NCBI GenBank assembly: GCA_963719415.1
Contig: OY970383.1
Span: 1,178,001 to 1,242,000 of the forward strand
Direction of reading: 5' to 3'
Length of the DNA stretch: 64,000 bases
From: JAPLIS01 sp963719415
GTDB taxonomy: Bacteria > Babelota > Babeliae > Babelales > Vermiphilaceae
The notes beneath the pieces were generated by a model. It did not search any database. It was given only the letters and a program-made list of their open reading frames with translations, and was not told the origin of the DNA. Numbering within the stretch: position 1 is the stretch's first letter; every line of letters starts with the position of its first letter. Positions 25,926 to 35,510 of the stretch are shown piece after piece. Both the position numbers and the translations under genes were made by a program.

Positions 25926-25969
25926 AAGAAATGCGGGAATATGTGTAGGTACATATTCCCGCATTTCTT
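25926..25969 (+). terminator. Hairpin after the foldase lipoprotein
   Basis: Arms 25926-25944 (aagaaatgcgggaatatgt) and 25951-25969 are perfectly complementary over 19 bp with a 6-base loop. It lies 19 bases after the stop. No T-run follows. Confidence 0.8.
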
Positions 25970-26043
25970 GTATACGCATTAATTTTCATGTGTTACACTT
26001 CTGGTATAAAAAAATATACTATTTTTGTAGGAGAGATCAAAAT

Positions 26044-26970
26044 ATGAATAAAAAAACACGCGCAATTATACTCTTTATTTTTATTGGAGTAACTGTTGGA
26101 TTAAAATCGAAAGTAACACAAAATATAACGTCAGACATAAAAGTACCAGATACAAAAGTAGTGGTAGTGTCAGAAGATGTAGGGTTAGATAAAGGAACAG
26201 ACGCAGATTTAGAGGGCCTGGAAATAATAGATACCATTAAGGCAGTAGTTATGAATTCAGAAGGCACAGAAATTATAACACTTTCAGATCTTAATAGCCC
26301 AAGTATCACTGGAGTGCTTGAATCGTTAGATGAACAGAGAGACAAGGCAATTGTTTATTTGGAAACAGTAGCTCGTAAAATTAGTATACCAGACGAAGAG
26401 ATAGATAGAAGTTTTGTGGAAATTGAGAAAAATAATAATATGACGCGTGATGATTTAGAAAATCTATTTATTGGCATGGGATCATCATGGGAAAAAATGA
26501 AAGAAGTCTTTAAACGGATGAAAGCAAGCAAAATGCTTATTGATCATACGATTAAATCTCATCTTGTTGTACCGAGAAAGGCTATTATTGCGTATTATGA
26601 ACAAAACCCAGAGTGGCTTGATGTATCATATACATTAAAGCGAGCCTTTGTTCCCAGTGATAAAGTAGAAAATGATACAATAAAAACAGAAGATATTATT
26701 TGGTCATTACCATTTACGGTACTCGATAGTGATCTTGCACAAGATAAATATATGATAAAAAATCTTTCTTTAGAAGAAACATCAGAGCCAATAAAAATAG
26801 AGGGTGGTTTTGAGTTATTCTATCTCGTTGCTAAACAAGAGCGAAGGCTAAAAACGCTCGAAGAGCGATATGCAGATATAGCAGATATATTAAGAAAGCC
26901 TCGCTATATTGAACTTCTTGATGGGTTTATGAAAGAGTTAATGGCAAAAAGTTATGTTAAGTATTTGTAG
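26044..26970 (+). CDS. SurA-like foldase, diverged
   Basis: The ATG at 26044 (GGAGAG upstream) gives 308 residues; longer frames from 25870 would read through the hairpin above and are rejected. It has an N-terminal signal or anchor (RAIILFIFIGVTVGL). The layout parallels the gene before it: DEQRDKAIVYLETVARKISI, then VVPRKAIIAYYEQNPEWLD (compare VSDADARKFYEQN). The C-terminus is IKIEGGFELFYLVAKQERRL. The sequence is strongly diverged and parvulin catalytic residues are not evident, so a chaperone-only role is likely. Confidence 0.6.
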   Translation: MNKKTRAIILFIFIGVTVGLKSKVTQNITSDIKVPDTKVVVVSEDVGLDKGTDADLEGLEIIDTIKAVVMNSEGTEIITLSDLNSPSITGVLESLDEQRDKAIVYLETVARKISIPDEEIDRSFVEIEKNNNMTRDDLENLFIGMGSSWEKMKEVFKRMKASKMLIDHTIKSHLVVPRKAIIAYYEQNPEWLDVSYTLKRAFVPSDKVENDTIKTEDIIWSLPFTVLDSDLAQDKYMIKNLSLEETSEPIKIEGGFELFYLVAKQERRLKTLEERYADIADILRKPRYIELLDGFMKELMAKSYVKYL

Positions 26971-27073
26971 GTAAAATATTAATTATAAAAATATTAGTTA
27001 CTTTTTTTTTTTATTTTTTTATAGTCACCTGAAATTGGTATAATATTTAAAAAACTATTATTTGGAGAATTAT

Positions 27074-28829
27074 ATGTCTCGCGATTCTATTTATCCTTCA
27101 ATACCAATAGGAGTTGAGGACTATAAAGAGATTATCGATAAAAAAAATACTTATATTGACAAAACGCTTCTCATTAAAGAATTTTGGCAGGATGGAGCTA
27201 AAGTTGTTTTAACTCCTCGACCTCGTCGATTTGGTAAAACGTTAAATCTTTCGATGCTCAAATATTTTTTTGAAAAAACAGAGCAAAACACGGCCTATCT
27301 TTTTGAAAAAACAAATATATGGGATTATCCAGAATTCCCTGTCCTTCAGGGACAGTTTCCTGTTATTTTTTTAACGTTTAAAGATATTAGGGTTAATTCT
27401 TGGGAATCAGCTTATACAAAACTTGCAGCTATTATAGCAGAAGAATGTAAACGGCTCTTACGTAGTATCAACATAGAGAAAATTCGAACTTTTGATATTG
27501 CTATTTTTAATCGGCTTGTAGATAAACAAGCTTCTGAACAAGAATTGATGGACAGTTTACAGTTTTTATCACGTCTACCTATATGAGCAGGCTGGAAATA
27601 AGGTTATCGTTTTAATTGATGAATATGATGCTCCTATAATATACGCCTATCTGCAAGGTTATTATGAAAAGATGATAGAGTTTATGCGTAACTTACTTTC
27701 AACAGTATTAAAAACAAATCCTGCGCTCGAAAAAGGCTTTTTAACAGGTATAACTCGCACAGCTAGAGAAGGAATATTTTCAGGACTTAATAATCTTTCT
27801 GTATGCACCATATTAAGTACTAAGTATTCTGATAAATTTGGTTTCACTCAAGAAGAAGTAGATCAGTTATTAGTTAATTATGCTCTTGTTGATAAAAGAG
27901 ATGATATTAAAAATTGGTATGATGGGTATATATTTGGTCAAACCAATATTTATAATCCTTGGTCATTACTTAGTTGTATTGAAAATAAAGGTGTTTTTCA
28001 AACTTATTGGGCTAATACCAGCAATAATGATCTTATCAGGGATCTGATTGCCAGATCTGGACAAGCAATTAAAAATGATATAGAGCTTCTATTGCAAGGG
28101 AAAAAAATTGTCGATAAAGAGATAGATGAGAGTGTTTCATTGCGAGATCTTAAAGATAACAGCCAAAATACTCAAGGGTTTTGGGGGTTATTTCTTTCTA
28201 CGGGTTATCTTACTGCAACATCTCATACCATAATTGATGGTAGATATCGCTATACTCTAGCTATTCCTAACAAAGAAATCTCATTTCTTTACCAAGATCT
28301 TGTTGCTAAAGCTATTGACCAAACATTACAATCTGGTCAAATCACTGAATTATTTACTGCGCTTATGACAGGAAATCAATATAGACTGACAACTCTATTA
28401 CAAGAATTTGTTATCAATAGTTGCAGTTTTTATGATCTACCCTATAACGATTTAGAACGCAAATCGGGGTCCCCACTGGATAAGTGGGGTAACAGTATAC
28501 ATTTATTTGTTTTAGGGTTGTTAGCCGGACTTTCAAATCGTTATATAATTCAGTCAAACCGAGAATCAGGCGATGGACGTTATGATATTGTGCTCATACC
28601 ACGATTATCGCAAGATCCTGGCGTTTTGATTGAATTTAAAAGAGCCACAAGCGATAAGCCAACAACGCTTGTAAGAACAGCTAAAAAAGCTTTGCAACAG
28701 ATAAAAGATTTTGATTATAAAGCGCAACTAAGGACTTTTGACTATAAGGGTTCTATTTTTTGCTACGGAATTGCAGCTCATGGTAAACGTCTGGTGGTGA
28801 GCATGGAAATAATTAATCGTGTTTACTGA
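27074..28829 (+). pseudogene. AAA-ATPase-like / PD-(D/E)XK nuclease gene, frameshifted
   Basis: The two halves of one protein lie in different frames. The first (27074-27586) starts IPIGVEDYKEIIDKKNTYID and has the AAA-ATPase-like P-loop variant TPRPRRFGKTLNLSML. The second frame, open from about 27549, reads NKVIVLIDEYDAPI (Walker B) through SNRESGDGRYDIVLIPR to GVLIEFKRAT, the C-terminal nuclease core (D, ExK). Removing one C at 27578-27579 restores SLQFLSRLLYEQAGNKV, a normal family sequence. So one inserted base broke the gene, unless it is a sequencing error. A 12-residue insertion near 28461 is noted separately. Confidence 0.85.
28461..28496 (+). repeat. GGGGTCCCC element inside a coding sequence
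   Basis: aatcggggtccccactggat followed by aagtggggtaac resembles the intergenic repeats at 20436-20560 (attcggggtccccaccggct). It adds about 12 codons (RKSGSPLDKWGN) in frame at a place where the family normally runs without a gap from the DLPYNDLE region to the HLFVLGLL helix. Confidence 0.55.
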
Positions 28830-30064
28830 TCTTCTTGTTCGTTAGCTATTTGTTGAGCTAAAAGTAATGTCTTTTGAATAAGTTCATCTTTTTTGTGTTT
28901 AAGTTCTGGTTTGTTATCAAAATACGTAGCAAGTAGATCAGGGAAATCCATGGTCGTTTTAATGGCATTATTTCGTCGTTCCCGTGGTGAATTTTTGCGA
29001 ATAGGGATAATGCCAACTACATACATAGCCCGATGACATGCTGCTTGAATTAACTTCAAATCTACTTTGTCTGGTGTTGCTTCTGCTATATGATATATAA
29101 TTTTTACGATTGCTTCTTCTAGTTTATGCGGCAAAAGGGCTTTGAGTATCTGCTCAGTCTGATTTTCATAGGTATTGAGAACTAGTTCGACTTGTATAAA
29201 TGGACGCACTGGTATAGGAATAAACGTATGATTGGTAACCCCTTTTTTTTCAATGGTAACCAAACAAAATCCTTTTTCTTCTTTTCTTTCACCAAAATCA
29301 ATACGGTCAATAGAGCCAGAGTAGATGATGGCTGGGTAGCCTCCAGGATTAAGATTTTGATAGCGGTGTAGATGCCCAAGGCCAACATAATCGAATGGTG
29401 GTATTGCCAGTTGCGATGGTAAAAAAATGGGATCAGTGCCATAAATAGCTCGTTTTTCTGAGCCAGAAAATATACCACTGCTCACCGTAAGATGTCCTGC
29501 AAGTACGGCAGGAATAGTCGGATCAAGGTGACGGGCTTCTTCAGCTATAATTTTAGTGACGGCGTCTGATATATAGGAGGTAATTTCTGTAGCTGATTTA
29601 TAGAGATGTCTGTTATCAATAGATAATGAATTACGTGTGGGCCAGGGAATACCGAGAATAGAAACGGGACCATTTTTTGTTTTAAGATGTACTACTTCTG
29701 GTTTTGCAATGACATAAAAATTATCAAGAGGGAGATTGCCAAAAATATCTAATGCATTTGCTTTCCCAAAGCTGAGTGGATTATCATGATTGCCAACAAT
29801 AATGATCGTAGGAATTTTTGCTTGATGAAGTCGCAACAGAGCTTTTACTAATAATTTTTGTTGTGTTGGGCTCGGATTAGCTGTTTTATAGGCATCACCA
29901 CTGAAAAGAAAAAAATCTATCTGGTGTTCAATGGCAGCATCTATGCAGAGATTAAATGATTGTTCAAAATCGAGAAGACGTGTATGAATCCCTGTTTTTG
30001 GATCTATTTTTCCGTAGTTTTCCATGCCAAAATGGACGTCTGCGGTGTGAATAAAGGTGATCAT
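28823..30064 (-). CDS. sbcD: SbcD-like DNA repair exonuclease (metallophosphoesterase)
   Basis: This 413-residue protein carries the Mre11/SbcD phosphoesterase motifs in order: FIHTADVHFG (D-x-H), DFFLFSGDAYK (GD), TIIIVGNHDNP (GNHD), AVLAGHLTVSSG, and YVGLGHLHRYQ (GHxH). A C-terminal capping region follows. SbcD with SbcC forms an ATP-dependent nuclease that opens hairpins and trims DNA ends; no sbcC is in the window. The gene converges with the frameshifted AAA gene and overlaps its end by 7 bases. Confidence 0.85.
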   Translation of the reverse strand: MITFIHTADVHFGMENYGKIDPKTGIHTRLLDFEQSFNLCIDAAIEHQIDFFLFSGDAYKTANPSPTQQKLLVKALLRLHQAKIPTIIIVGNHDNPLSFGKANALDIFGNLPLDNFYVIAKPEVVHLKTKNGPVSILGIPWPTRNSLSIDNRHLYKSATEITSYISDAVTKIIAEEARHLDPTIPAVLAGHLTVSSGIFSGSEKRAIYGTDPIFLPSQLAIPPFDYVGLGHLHRYQNLNPGGYPAIIYSGSIDRIDFGERKEEKGFCLVTIEKKGVTNHTFIPIPVRPFIQVELVLNTYENQTEQILKALLPHKLEEAIVKIIYHIAEATPDKVDLKLIQAACHRAMYVVGIIPIRKNSPRERRNNAIKTTMDFPDLLATYFDNKPELKHKKDELIQKTLLLAQQIANEQEDQ

Positions 30065-30136
30065 AAATTTTTTTATTCTCTATCATGTAGTAAGGTTTTG
30101 ATTCTATGCACGCTAATCCCGTATCTGTAATACTTG

Positions 30137-30166
30137 TTTGTAACACTCCAAAGGGAGTGTTACAAA
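30137..30166 (-). terminator. Terminator hairpin of glmU
   Basis: Arms 30137-30149 (tttgtaacactcc) and 30154-30166 form a perfect 13-bp stem with an AAAG loop, 15 bases past the glmU stop on the - strand. Confidence 0.75.
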
Positions 30167-30180
30167 TGGGCAACGTTTAA

Positions 30181-31674
30181 TTATAGTCTATTATTTTCCT
30201 GTGGGTTGGTGTCTCTGTTTTTAGTAGATAAAGTATTCTGTTTTTTTTTATAGTTCTCTTTGTTAATCTGTAACGCTCGGCCAAAAGCGAGTGCGTGTTC
30301 TGGGACAGTTTTGGTGATGGTTGAACCCGCGGCAGTATACGCATTATCATGAATAGTAATTGGTGCAACAAGAGTATTGTTGCTGCCGATAAAGCTATTA
30401 TCGCCGATATGTGTTCTGTTTTTGTTTACCCCATCGTAATTGCATGTTATAGTACCGGCACCAATATTGACCTTATTGCCAACGTATGCATCACCAATAA
30501 AACTCAGGTGTTTAATTTTTGTATCATGCCCTATTTTGCTATTTTTTATCTCAACAAAATTACCAATAACGCTTTTAGTTTCAATAATTGTATTGTTTCG
30601 TAGATGCGCAAATGGTCCGACTATTGCTTCTGATTTAATGAGAGAATCATGGATTACTGAATGTGCATGCACCGAGACATGATCTTCAAGCGTGACATTG
30701 TGGAGTATGCTATATTCACCTATTTTGCAATGAGCACCGATATGGGAGTTGCCCGTGATATGTACACCACTTTTGATATACGTATCAGGTTCGATAGTGA
30801 CCGCTAGATCTATATGCGTTGATTGAGGCATAGCAAAGCGGACTCCTCTATCCATCCAGCTTTTTATAATCTCTGTTTTTTTGATCTGTTCTGTTATGGC
30901 TAGTTCGGCTAGCGTGTTAACGCCACAAATAGTTGTAAAAGGAACTGATACAAGACAGACTGCCAGATTGTTTTTGCTTGCTATCTCTACAAGATCGGTT
31001 ATGTACCATTCTTGTGTATCACTATTAGCGGTAAGTTTATCTATATATTGGTGTAAGAATGAGCGATTAATGAGATAGATGCCTGCGTTAATAGTACGCT
31101 CAGCATAATTAGTTGTATCAAGGTGCTTGGCTTCAATTATGGAGATATGGTTGTCGGTTTCAATAATGCGACCATATCCGGAATGTTCAGCGTATTCGTA
31201 CTCTGCAGTAATTAAACTTAGGCAAGCATTGGTTTCAGTATGTTTTTTGAACAAAGATTCAACTATCTGTTGAGATACCAGAGGCATGTCACCATTTATG
31301 ACCAGGATATTGTCAGCGTACCAGTTTTGTTGGGTACATAAAAGGGCATGACCGGTGCCACGTTGTTCTTTTTGCATTACGAGAGAAATATCGGTTTTTA
31401 TTTTTTCTGATATGCTTTTGTTGGTTGCTAGTGCGTGTGCAATTTCTTCTGCTTGATAGCCCAGGACCAGAGTTATTGATATACCTAAAGATTGTAAAAG
31501 TTGAATGGGATATAAAATCATGGGTTGGCCGCATAGGGGAGCGAGTAATTTTGTTTGTTTTGTGTGAAAGCGAGAGGATTTTCCAGCAGCAAGAATAATT
31601 GCTTGTATGGTAGTATTCAGGGAACTATCGTGAGAGTTATTATTGAAATTATGGCTAGAGTTATTGTTGATCAT
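30181..31674 (-). CDS. glmU: GlmU, bifunctional UDP-GlcNAc synthesis enzyme
   Basis: GlmU acetylates GlcN-1-P and then uridylates it to UDP-GlcNAc for peptidoglycan and lipopolysaccharide. The ATG at 31674 gives 497 residues, with an Asn/Ser-rich N-terminal extension of about 20 residues. The uridyltransferase half has IILAAGKSSRFHTKQTKLLA, GTGHALL and VINGDMPL. The acetyltransferase half is a left-handed beta-helix with hexapeptide repeats (VGNKVNIGAGTITCNYDG, IGSNNTLVAPITI) and ends AFGRALQINK. GlmS in the same window supplies the pathway upstream. Confidence 0.93.
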   Translation of the reverse strand: MINNNSSHNFNNNSHDSSLNTTIQAIILAAGKSSRFHTKQTKLLAPLCGQPMILYPIQLLQSLGISITLVLGYQAEEIAHALATNKSISEKIKTDISLVMQKEQRGTGHALLCTQQNWYADNILVINGDMPLVSQQIVESLFKKHTETNACLSLITAEYEYAEHSGYGRIIETDNHISIIEAKHLDTTNYAERTINAGIYLINRSFLHQYIDKLTANSDTQEWYITDLVEIASKNNLAVCLVSVPFTTICGVNTLAELAITEQIKKTEIIKSWMDRGVRFAMPQSTHIDLAVTIEPDTYIKSGVHITGNSHIGAHCKIGEYSILHNVTLEDHVSVHAHSVIHDSLIKSEAIVGPFAHLRNNTIIETKSVIGNFVEIKNSKIGHDTKIKHLSFIGDAYVGNKVNIGAGTITCNYDGVNKNRTHIGDNSFIGSNNTLVAPITIHDNAYTAAGSTITKTVPEHALAFGRALQINKENYKKKQNTLSTKNRDTNPQENNRL

Positions 31675-31983
31675 AAAAAATTCTTTCTTAAGATAAAAGA
31701 GCAAAATTAAAGTAACAAAAATTAAATAAAACTAAAGTAACATATTACGTATATGATTTTAAAATTTACATGATTTTAAGATTAAATTATATCAGTTTTA
31801 TTAAAGAATAGTTAAAAGATTTAAAAAATAGTTTTTTTGATATTTTTATGTTGTGAAATGGATAATTATTGTATCTAAAAAAACAGGTAAAAGTTGTTGC
31901 ATGATTTAGGATAAATCGTTATTCTTTTTTTGCTTTATGTTTTGGGCATAATTAAAAGTTATTTTTTTAAGAAAGGTTTTTGT

Positions 31984-32439
31984 ATGCAAGCTATACGTTT
32001 TTTTGGGTTATTAATGTTAATTTCGTGTACGTCCTTATTGGGCAGTTGGTCGATCATTGATCAGGCAAAAAAGGCTGTTAATTTTGTATTCGGTAGAGGT
32101 AATAGTTCGAATAATTGGTCATTAGAAGAATTTGAGGAAAGAAAAAACGCAATATTGGACAGCCATAAAATTAAAGGGGTAGCGATAGATAGAAATGGTA
32201 ATAATTGGTTTCATTCATCTGGACTAGTGACATGCATAACTCCTAGAGGCACAATCTATCAAAAAACAGGTGATAGTCCTAATTTAACAGTTTGTGGTCG
32301 AGACGAAAAAGAAAAATGCATGCAGGCACTAAAACAAACATTATTAGGAGGGGTTGGAGACCTCGATCAAATACTTGATAGATATTCTACGGAACACATG
32401 AAGCCAAAATCACCAGTTGATGAAAAACAAGACCAGTAA
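31984..32439 (+). CDS. Secreted CTTPRGTIY-family protein P1
   Basis: The ATG at 31984 (AAAGG upstream) gives 151 residues. The signal peptide MQAIRFFGLLMLISCTSLLG is shared in pattern with four genes downstream. The core has one copy of the family motif, WFHSSGLVTCITPRGTIYQK, preceded by a basic helical segment. No C-terminal anchor or PPxY motif is present, so this is the shortest, probably soluble member. It is the first gene of the 32.0-37.2 kb cluster and diverges from glmU. Confidence 0.6.
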   Translation: MQAIRFFGLLMLISCTSLLGSWSIIDQAKKAVNFVFGRGNSSNNWSLEEFEERKNAILDSHKIKGVAIDRNGNNWFHSSGLVTCITPRGTIYQKTGDSPNLTVCGRDEKEKCMQALKQTLLGGVGDLDQILDRYSTEHMKPKSPVDEKQDQ

Positions 32440-32523
32440 TTTTTAACATTAATAGAGAGTAGAGAGAGTAGATAAAGCAAGAGTAGTGTGATCTAATAAT
32501 TGTTTTTTTACGAAGGGGTTTAT

Positions 32524-33471
32524 ATGAATGTTACACGTTTGTTTGGGTTGTCTATTTTAGTTTTGAGCGCACCACTAATGGGTATGGATTCGCCGCGATG
32601 CACACCTGGCGTGGTGGCGGTAAGATCATCTGAAGATACCTTTGCTATAAGAGCAACAGAAGATGGAACAGCAACGTTTTATCAGAATGGCGATGTTGTT
32701 GGGTTGTTAACGATGGGCAAAGGAGGAAAGATGGATATTGGTTTTAATCCGCGAAAGGGGAATCTTTTAATCAATACTTGTCAAGGAAGCGTTAGGTTCA
32801 AAGATTTTGTTAATGGAGGAGAAATCGATAACTGTTCAGTGGGCGATTTGCAGGATGATGTTTCGGTGAAGAGTAGAACTGTGGTGCCAAAGTCTCATGG
32901 TAGAATGTCGGCTGGTAGCGGCAGAGGAACAAGTAGTAGGATTTCGGGCGGTAGAATACCTCGAGGTAGTGTAGTCAGTAATAGGAGTGGCCGTGTATCT
33001 TCAGGGAACGGGTCGGTATTAGGGCATGGAGGTATAATGAGGGGTAGGTCTCCGGAGCGTGGCGAAGGAGCAAGAGTTAGAGATAGGGATAGAGGTTGGA
33101 GAAATTGGGGAAGTTGGGGCAAGTGGGGAGAAGTATCTTTCGAGCAAGAACAGCTTCAACTTAAACAACAATCGGGAGAATGGTTTCCGGGAGAAAAAGA
33201 AGCTAAAGAACAATCTTTACTTGAGCAGCAACGTGCGCAACAAAGTCGGGTAAAGTTAAAAGAAGAACAAGATGGTGCAGTAGTGTTAGCAATAGAAGCC
33301 AGTATTTTTGAGCAAAAAAGACTTGAACTTGAGCGTCAAAAACGGCAATTAGACGAGCAAATGTATCTGTTGGAGCAACAGCGAAGTGGATTAGCAGAGC
33401 AACAAAGAAAATTAGAGCAACAAGCACTTCAAGAATTGCCAGAATTAGAAGATAATTTACCACCAGCATAG
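32524..33471 (+). CDS. Secreted family protein P2, probably truncated
   Basis: The ATG at 32524 has GAAGGGG upstream and gives 315 residues with signal peptide MNVTRLFGLSILVLSAPLMG. An N-terminal beta-rich domain (VVAVRSSEDTFAIRATEDG, then GFNPRKGNLL) resembles that of P3. A Gly/Arg/Ser-rich linker and then a Gln/Glu/Leu coiled coil (LEQQRAQQSRVKLKEEQDG onward) follow. The frame stops at a TAG in NLPPA-stop but remains open for 16 more codons (EESEVGDIEKGDGEGK) to 33522. Compared with P3 and P5, the TAG sits where the Tyr of a PPxY motif would be. Confidence 0.65.
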   Translation: MNVTRLFGLSILVLSAPLMGMDSPRCTPGVVAVRSSEDTFAIRATEDGTATFYQNGDVVGLLTMGKGGKMDIGFNPRKGNLLINTCQGSVRFKDFVNGGEIDNCSVGDLQDDVSVKSRTVVPKSHGRMSAGSGRGTSSRISGGRIPRGSVVSNRSGRVSSGNGSVLGHGGIMRGRSPERGEGARVRDRDRGWRNWGSWGKWGEVSFEQEQLQLKQQSGEWFPGEKEAKEQSLLEQQRAQQSRVKLKEEQDGAVVLAIEASIFEQKRLELERQKRQLDEQMYLLEQQRSGLAEQQRKLEQQALQELPELEDNLPPA

Positions 33472-33596
33472 GAAGAATCAGAAGTGGGAGACATAGAAAA
33501 AGGTGATGGTGAGGGCAAATAGGTTAATAAATAAGAGCAGTTTGGTAAGAATTAGAATAAAATTTTGATTTAGACAGAATTTTTATTGGGTATGAT

Positions 33597-33636
33597 AAAA
33601 GATTTTGCCGAAGAATTTTCTTTGGCGAAATCTTTT
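33597..33636 (+). terminator. Terminator hairpin after P2
   Basis: aaaagattttgccgaaga pairs with tctttggcgaaatctttt around a short loop, with a few G-U or mismatched positions, followed by ATTTTTT. Confidence 0.75.
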
Positions 33637-33763
33637 ATTTTTTGGATTATTTTTTTCTCTTTTATGTTTGCAAAAAGCTAAAAAAGATTTAGCACTGAAT
33701 TTAGTATAAAGTAATAGGGTAGAATTAAATAATTTTTTTTAGTTAATATAAGAGGTTGTTTCT

Positions 33764-35305
33764 ATGAAAGTTTTACGTAGTTTGTTGGGATTGTTTATTT
33801 TAGTTGCGTATGCGCCATTAATAGGTATGGGTGGCACAACAGTTGTGCCGCATTGTAGCGGTGGTGTAACCGTTAGGAAAAGTGGCCATAATATGTTTGA
33901 TGTGTCGTCAAATAGAGGTGGGACTGTAGAGTTTTATTGTGATGGTATTTGCGTGGGTAGTGGAACTGTAGAGCGCGGAGGAAGGGGGCGTTTTGGTTTT
34001 GATTCAGGGGGTCAGTGTACTACGTCCAATACGCGAGGTATGAGTTTCTCTGGAGGTGGAATAAGCACAAGGGCAAGCAGAAATGTGGGTAGGGGTTGGC
34101 TGTCCTCTTTATCATCGATCCCGCCAATGCCACCAATGCCGCCAATGCCACCAATGCCGCCAATGCCACCAATGCCGCCAATGCCACCAATGCCACCAAT
34201 GCCACCTATCCCGCCATTGCCTTCTCTATCGCCGTTACGTTCGCTACCTTCTTTAGCCCCTTTATCAATATCTTCTTTGGCTGGCTTGTTGCCCCAAGGA
34301 GTTAGGTCAGCGTTAGGATTGTTAGAAAGAGTGACGGGCGCCTTGGAAGATATTAGTGATGAAGGAAAAAACGCGTTATATTTGAGTCCAGAAGCTTTTG
34401 CAGAAGTCGCTCGGAAAACTGTTGGTAGAGCGGATGATGTTGATAGGATAGATAGTCAAAGAAATAGTTGGAAAGTTAGGGATGGGATTGACGGAAGCGT
34501 AACGTGTACAACCCCTAGGGGAACGATCTATAAGATGAAAGACGGGTTTGATGGATTAGTGAATTGTACAACTAATCATGGAGTGGAAATTTATAGGATA
34601 CAAGATGGGTATGGCGGAACAGTAAGATGTGTGGTTCGACCAGAACAGTTAGTGCGGGGTGGAGGATTTCAGCGTTTAAATCAGTTACGCCAAGAGCGTG
34701 AAGATGAACGTAAAGCTATGGAAGCGTCTCGACAGTCGCAGCATGGAGGCGGGCGTGCTTCAGCCAGCGGGCAGGCCACAGAAATAAAACAAGCAGAAGA
34801 GGAATCTCAACTTTTGTTTTTTAGAGAAGAGCAAGCGCGAGCACGAGAAGCAGAAAAAAAATGTTTAGCAGCTTTGGCAGCAACTCAAAAAGAGCTTGAA
34901 TCCAAGGTCCAAGAATTAAAGCGCCAACTAGCAGCAGCACCAGCAGCACTAGCAGCACCAGCGGTCGATGCTCCTCCAGCATACGGCGACGTAGGAGTCG
35001 ATTTACCACCACCATATCCAGGACCGAACCATGAAAACCCTGAAGAGTTAGGAAAAGTCCTGCCATCACCAGCAGCAGAACGACAAGAACAGCAGCAACC
35101 ATCGCCAGGAGAAGGGCAGCCAGGATACCAAGAATATTCGCCACAACTACCATCACAAGCAGCAGGGTCGAGCCAGCAGCCAGGGAGATCGTATGAGGCA
35201 GATAGAAGTGTTGTTTTTCCTGTTGTTGCTGCAGCGGGAATTCTGTTCAGTTGGTATTGTTTTAAAGCAATGGTGGCCAGAGCTACTTTGGCTAATTTGA
35301 AGTGA
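33764..35305 (+). CDS. Secreted PPxY membrane-anchored protein P3
   Basis: This 513-residue mosaic protein begins with signal peptide LLGLFILVAYAPLIG. Next is a beta-rich N-terminal domain as in P2 (VTVRKSGHNMFDVSSNRGG), then nine PPM tripeptides encoded by a 9/18-bp repeat (34121-34201). Tandem family motifs follow: WKVRDGIDGSVTCTTPRGTI, then DGFDGLVNCTTNHGVEIY, then DGYGGTVRCVV. A charged coiled coil, an Ala/Pro-rich segment with PPAY (residues 404-407) and PPPY (415-418), and a C-terminal membrane segment (VVFPVVAAAGILFSWY) with a short basic tail complete it. A tail-anchored surface role is inferred. Confidence 0.75.
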   Translation: MKVLRSLLGLFILVAYAPLIGMGGTTVVPHCSGGVTVRKSGHNMFDVSSNRGGTVEFYCDGICVGSGTVERGGRGRFGFDSGGQCTTSNTRGMSFSGGGISTRASRNVGRGWLSSLSSIPPMPPMPPMPPMPPMPPMPPMPPMPPMPPIPPLPSLSPLRSLPSLAPLSISSLAGLLPQGVRSALGLLERVTGALEDISDEGKNALYLSPEAFAEVARKTVGRADDVDRIDSQRNSWKVRDGIDGSVTCTTPRGTIYKMKDGFDGLVNCTTNHGVEIYRIQDGYGGTVRCVVRPEQLVRGGGFQRLNQLRQEREDERKAMEASRQSQHGGGRASASGQATEIKQAEEESQLLFFREEQARAREAEKKCLAALAATQKELESKVQELKRQLAAAPAALAAPAVDAPPAYGDVGVDLPPPYPGPNHENPEELGKVLPSPAAERQEQQQPSPGEGQPGYQEYSPQLPSQAAGSSQQPGRSYEADRSVVFPVVAAAGILFSWYCFKAMVARATLANLK

Positions 35306-35351
35306 TAAATGGGGAGATTTTGCTTTTTCTCTGTTATCAAAAAATATTTAA

Positions 35352-35510
35352 ATTAGTGTTTTAAGCTGGTGGTCTATGGAGGTAGTTTTTTTGTGCAAGA
35401 TTGATAATTTCTTACTTTTGAAAAAGTAAGTATAACTGCGTAAAGTGCTATAAAATGCTATTATTTTTCTGATATATATTTTTAATAGAGTAAGAATGAA
35501 AGGTTTTTTT
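35352..35510 (+). repeat. Duplicated leader before P4 (and P5)
   Basis: This stretch is repeated almost unchanged at 36143-36305, directly upstream of P5. Shared parts include aattagtgttttaagctggt, gaagattgataattt / aagattgataatttc, a TTACTTTTGAAAAAG hairpin, and TATAAAATG(C/G)TATTATTTTT. The two copies include the likely promoter and 5' leader. The stem cttactttt/aaaagtaag is perfect in copy 1 and weakened in copy 2. Confidence 0.85.

Noticed and set aside
25870..26043. Longer N-terminus for the second SurA-like protein
   Set aside because: It would be translated across the end of the previous gene and a strong 19-bp hairpin. The ATG at 26044 has a ribosome-binding site and a signal sequence.
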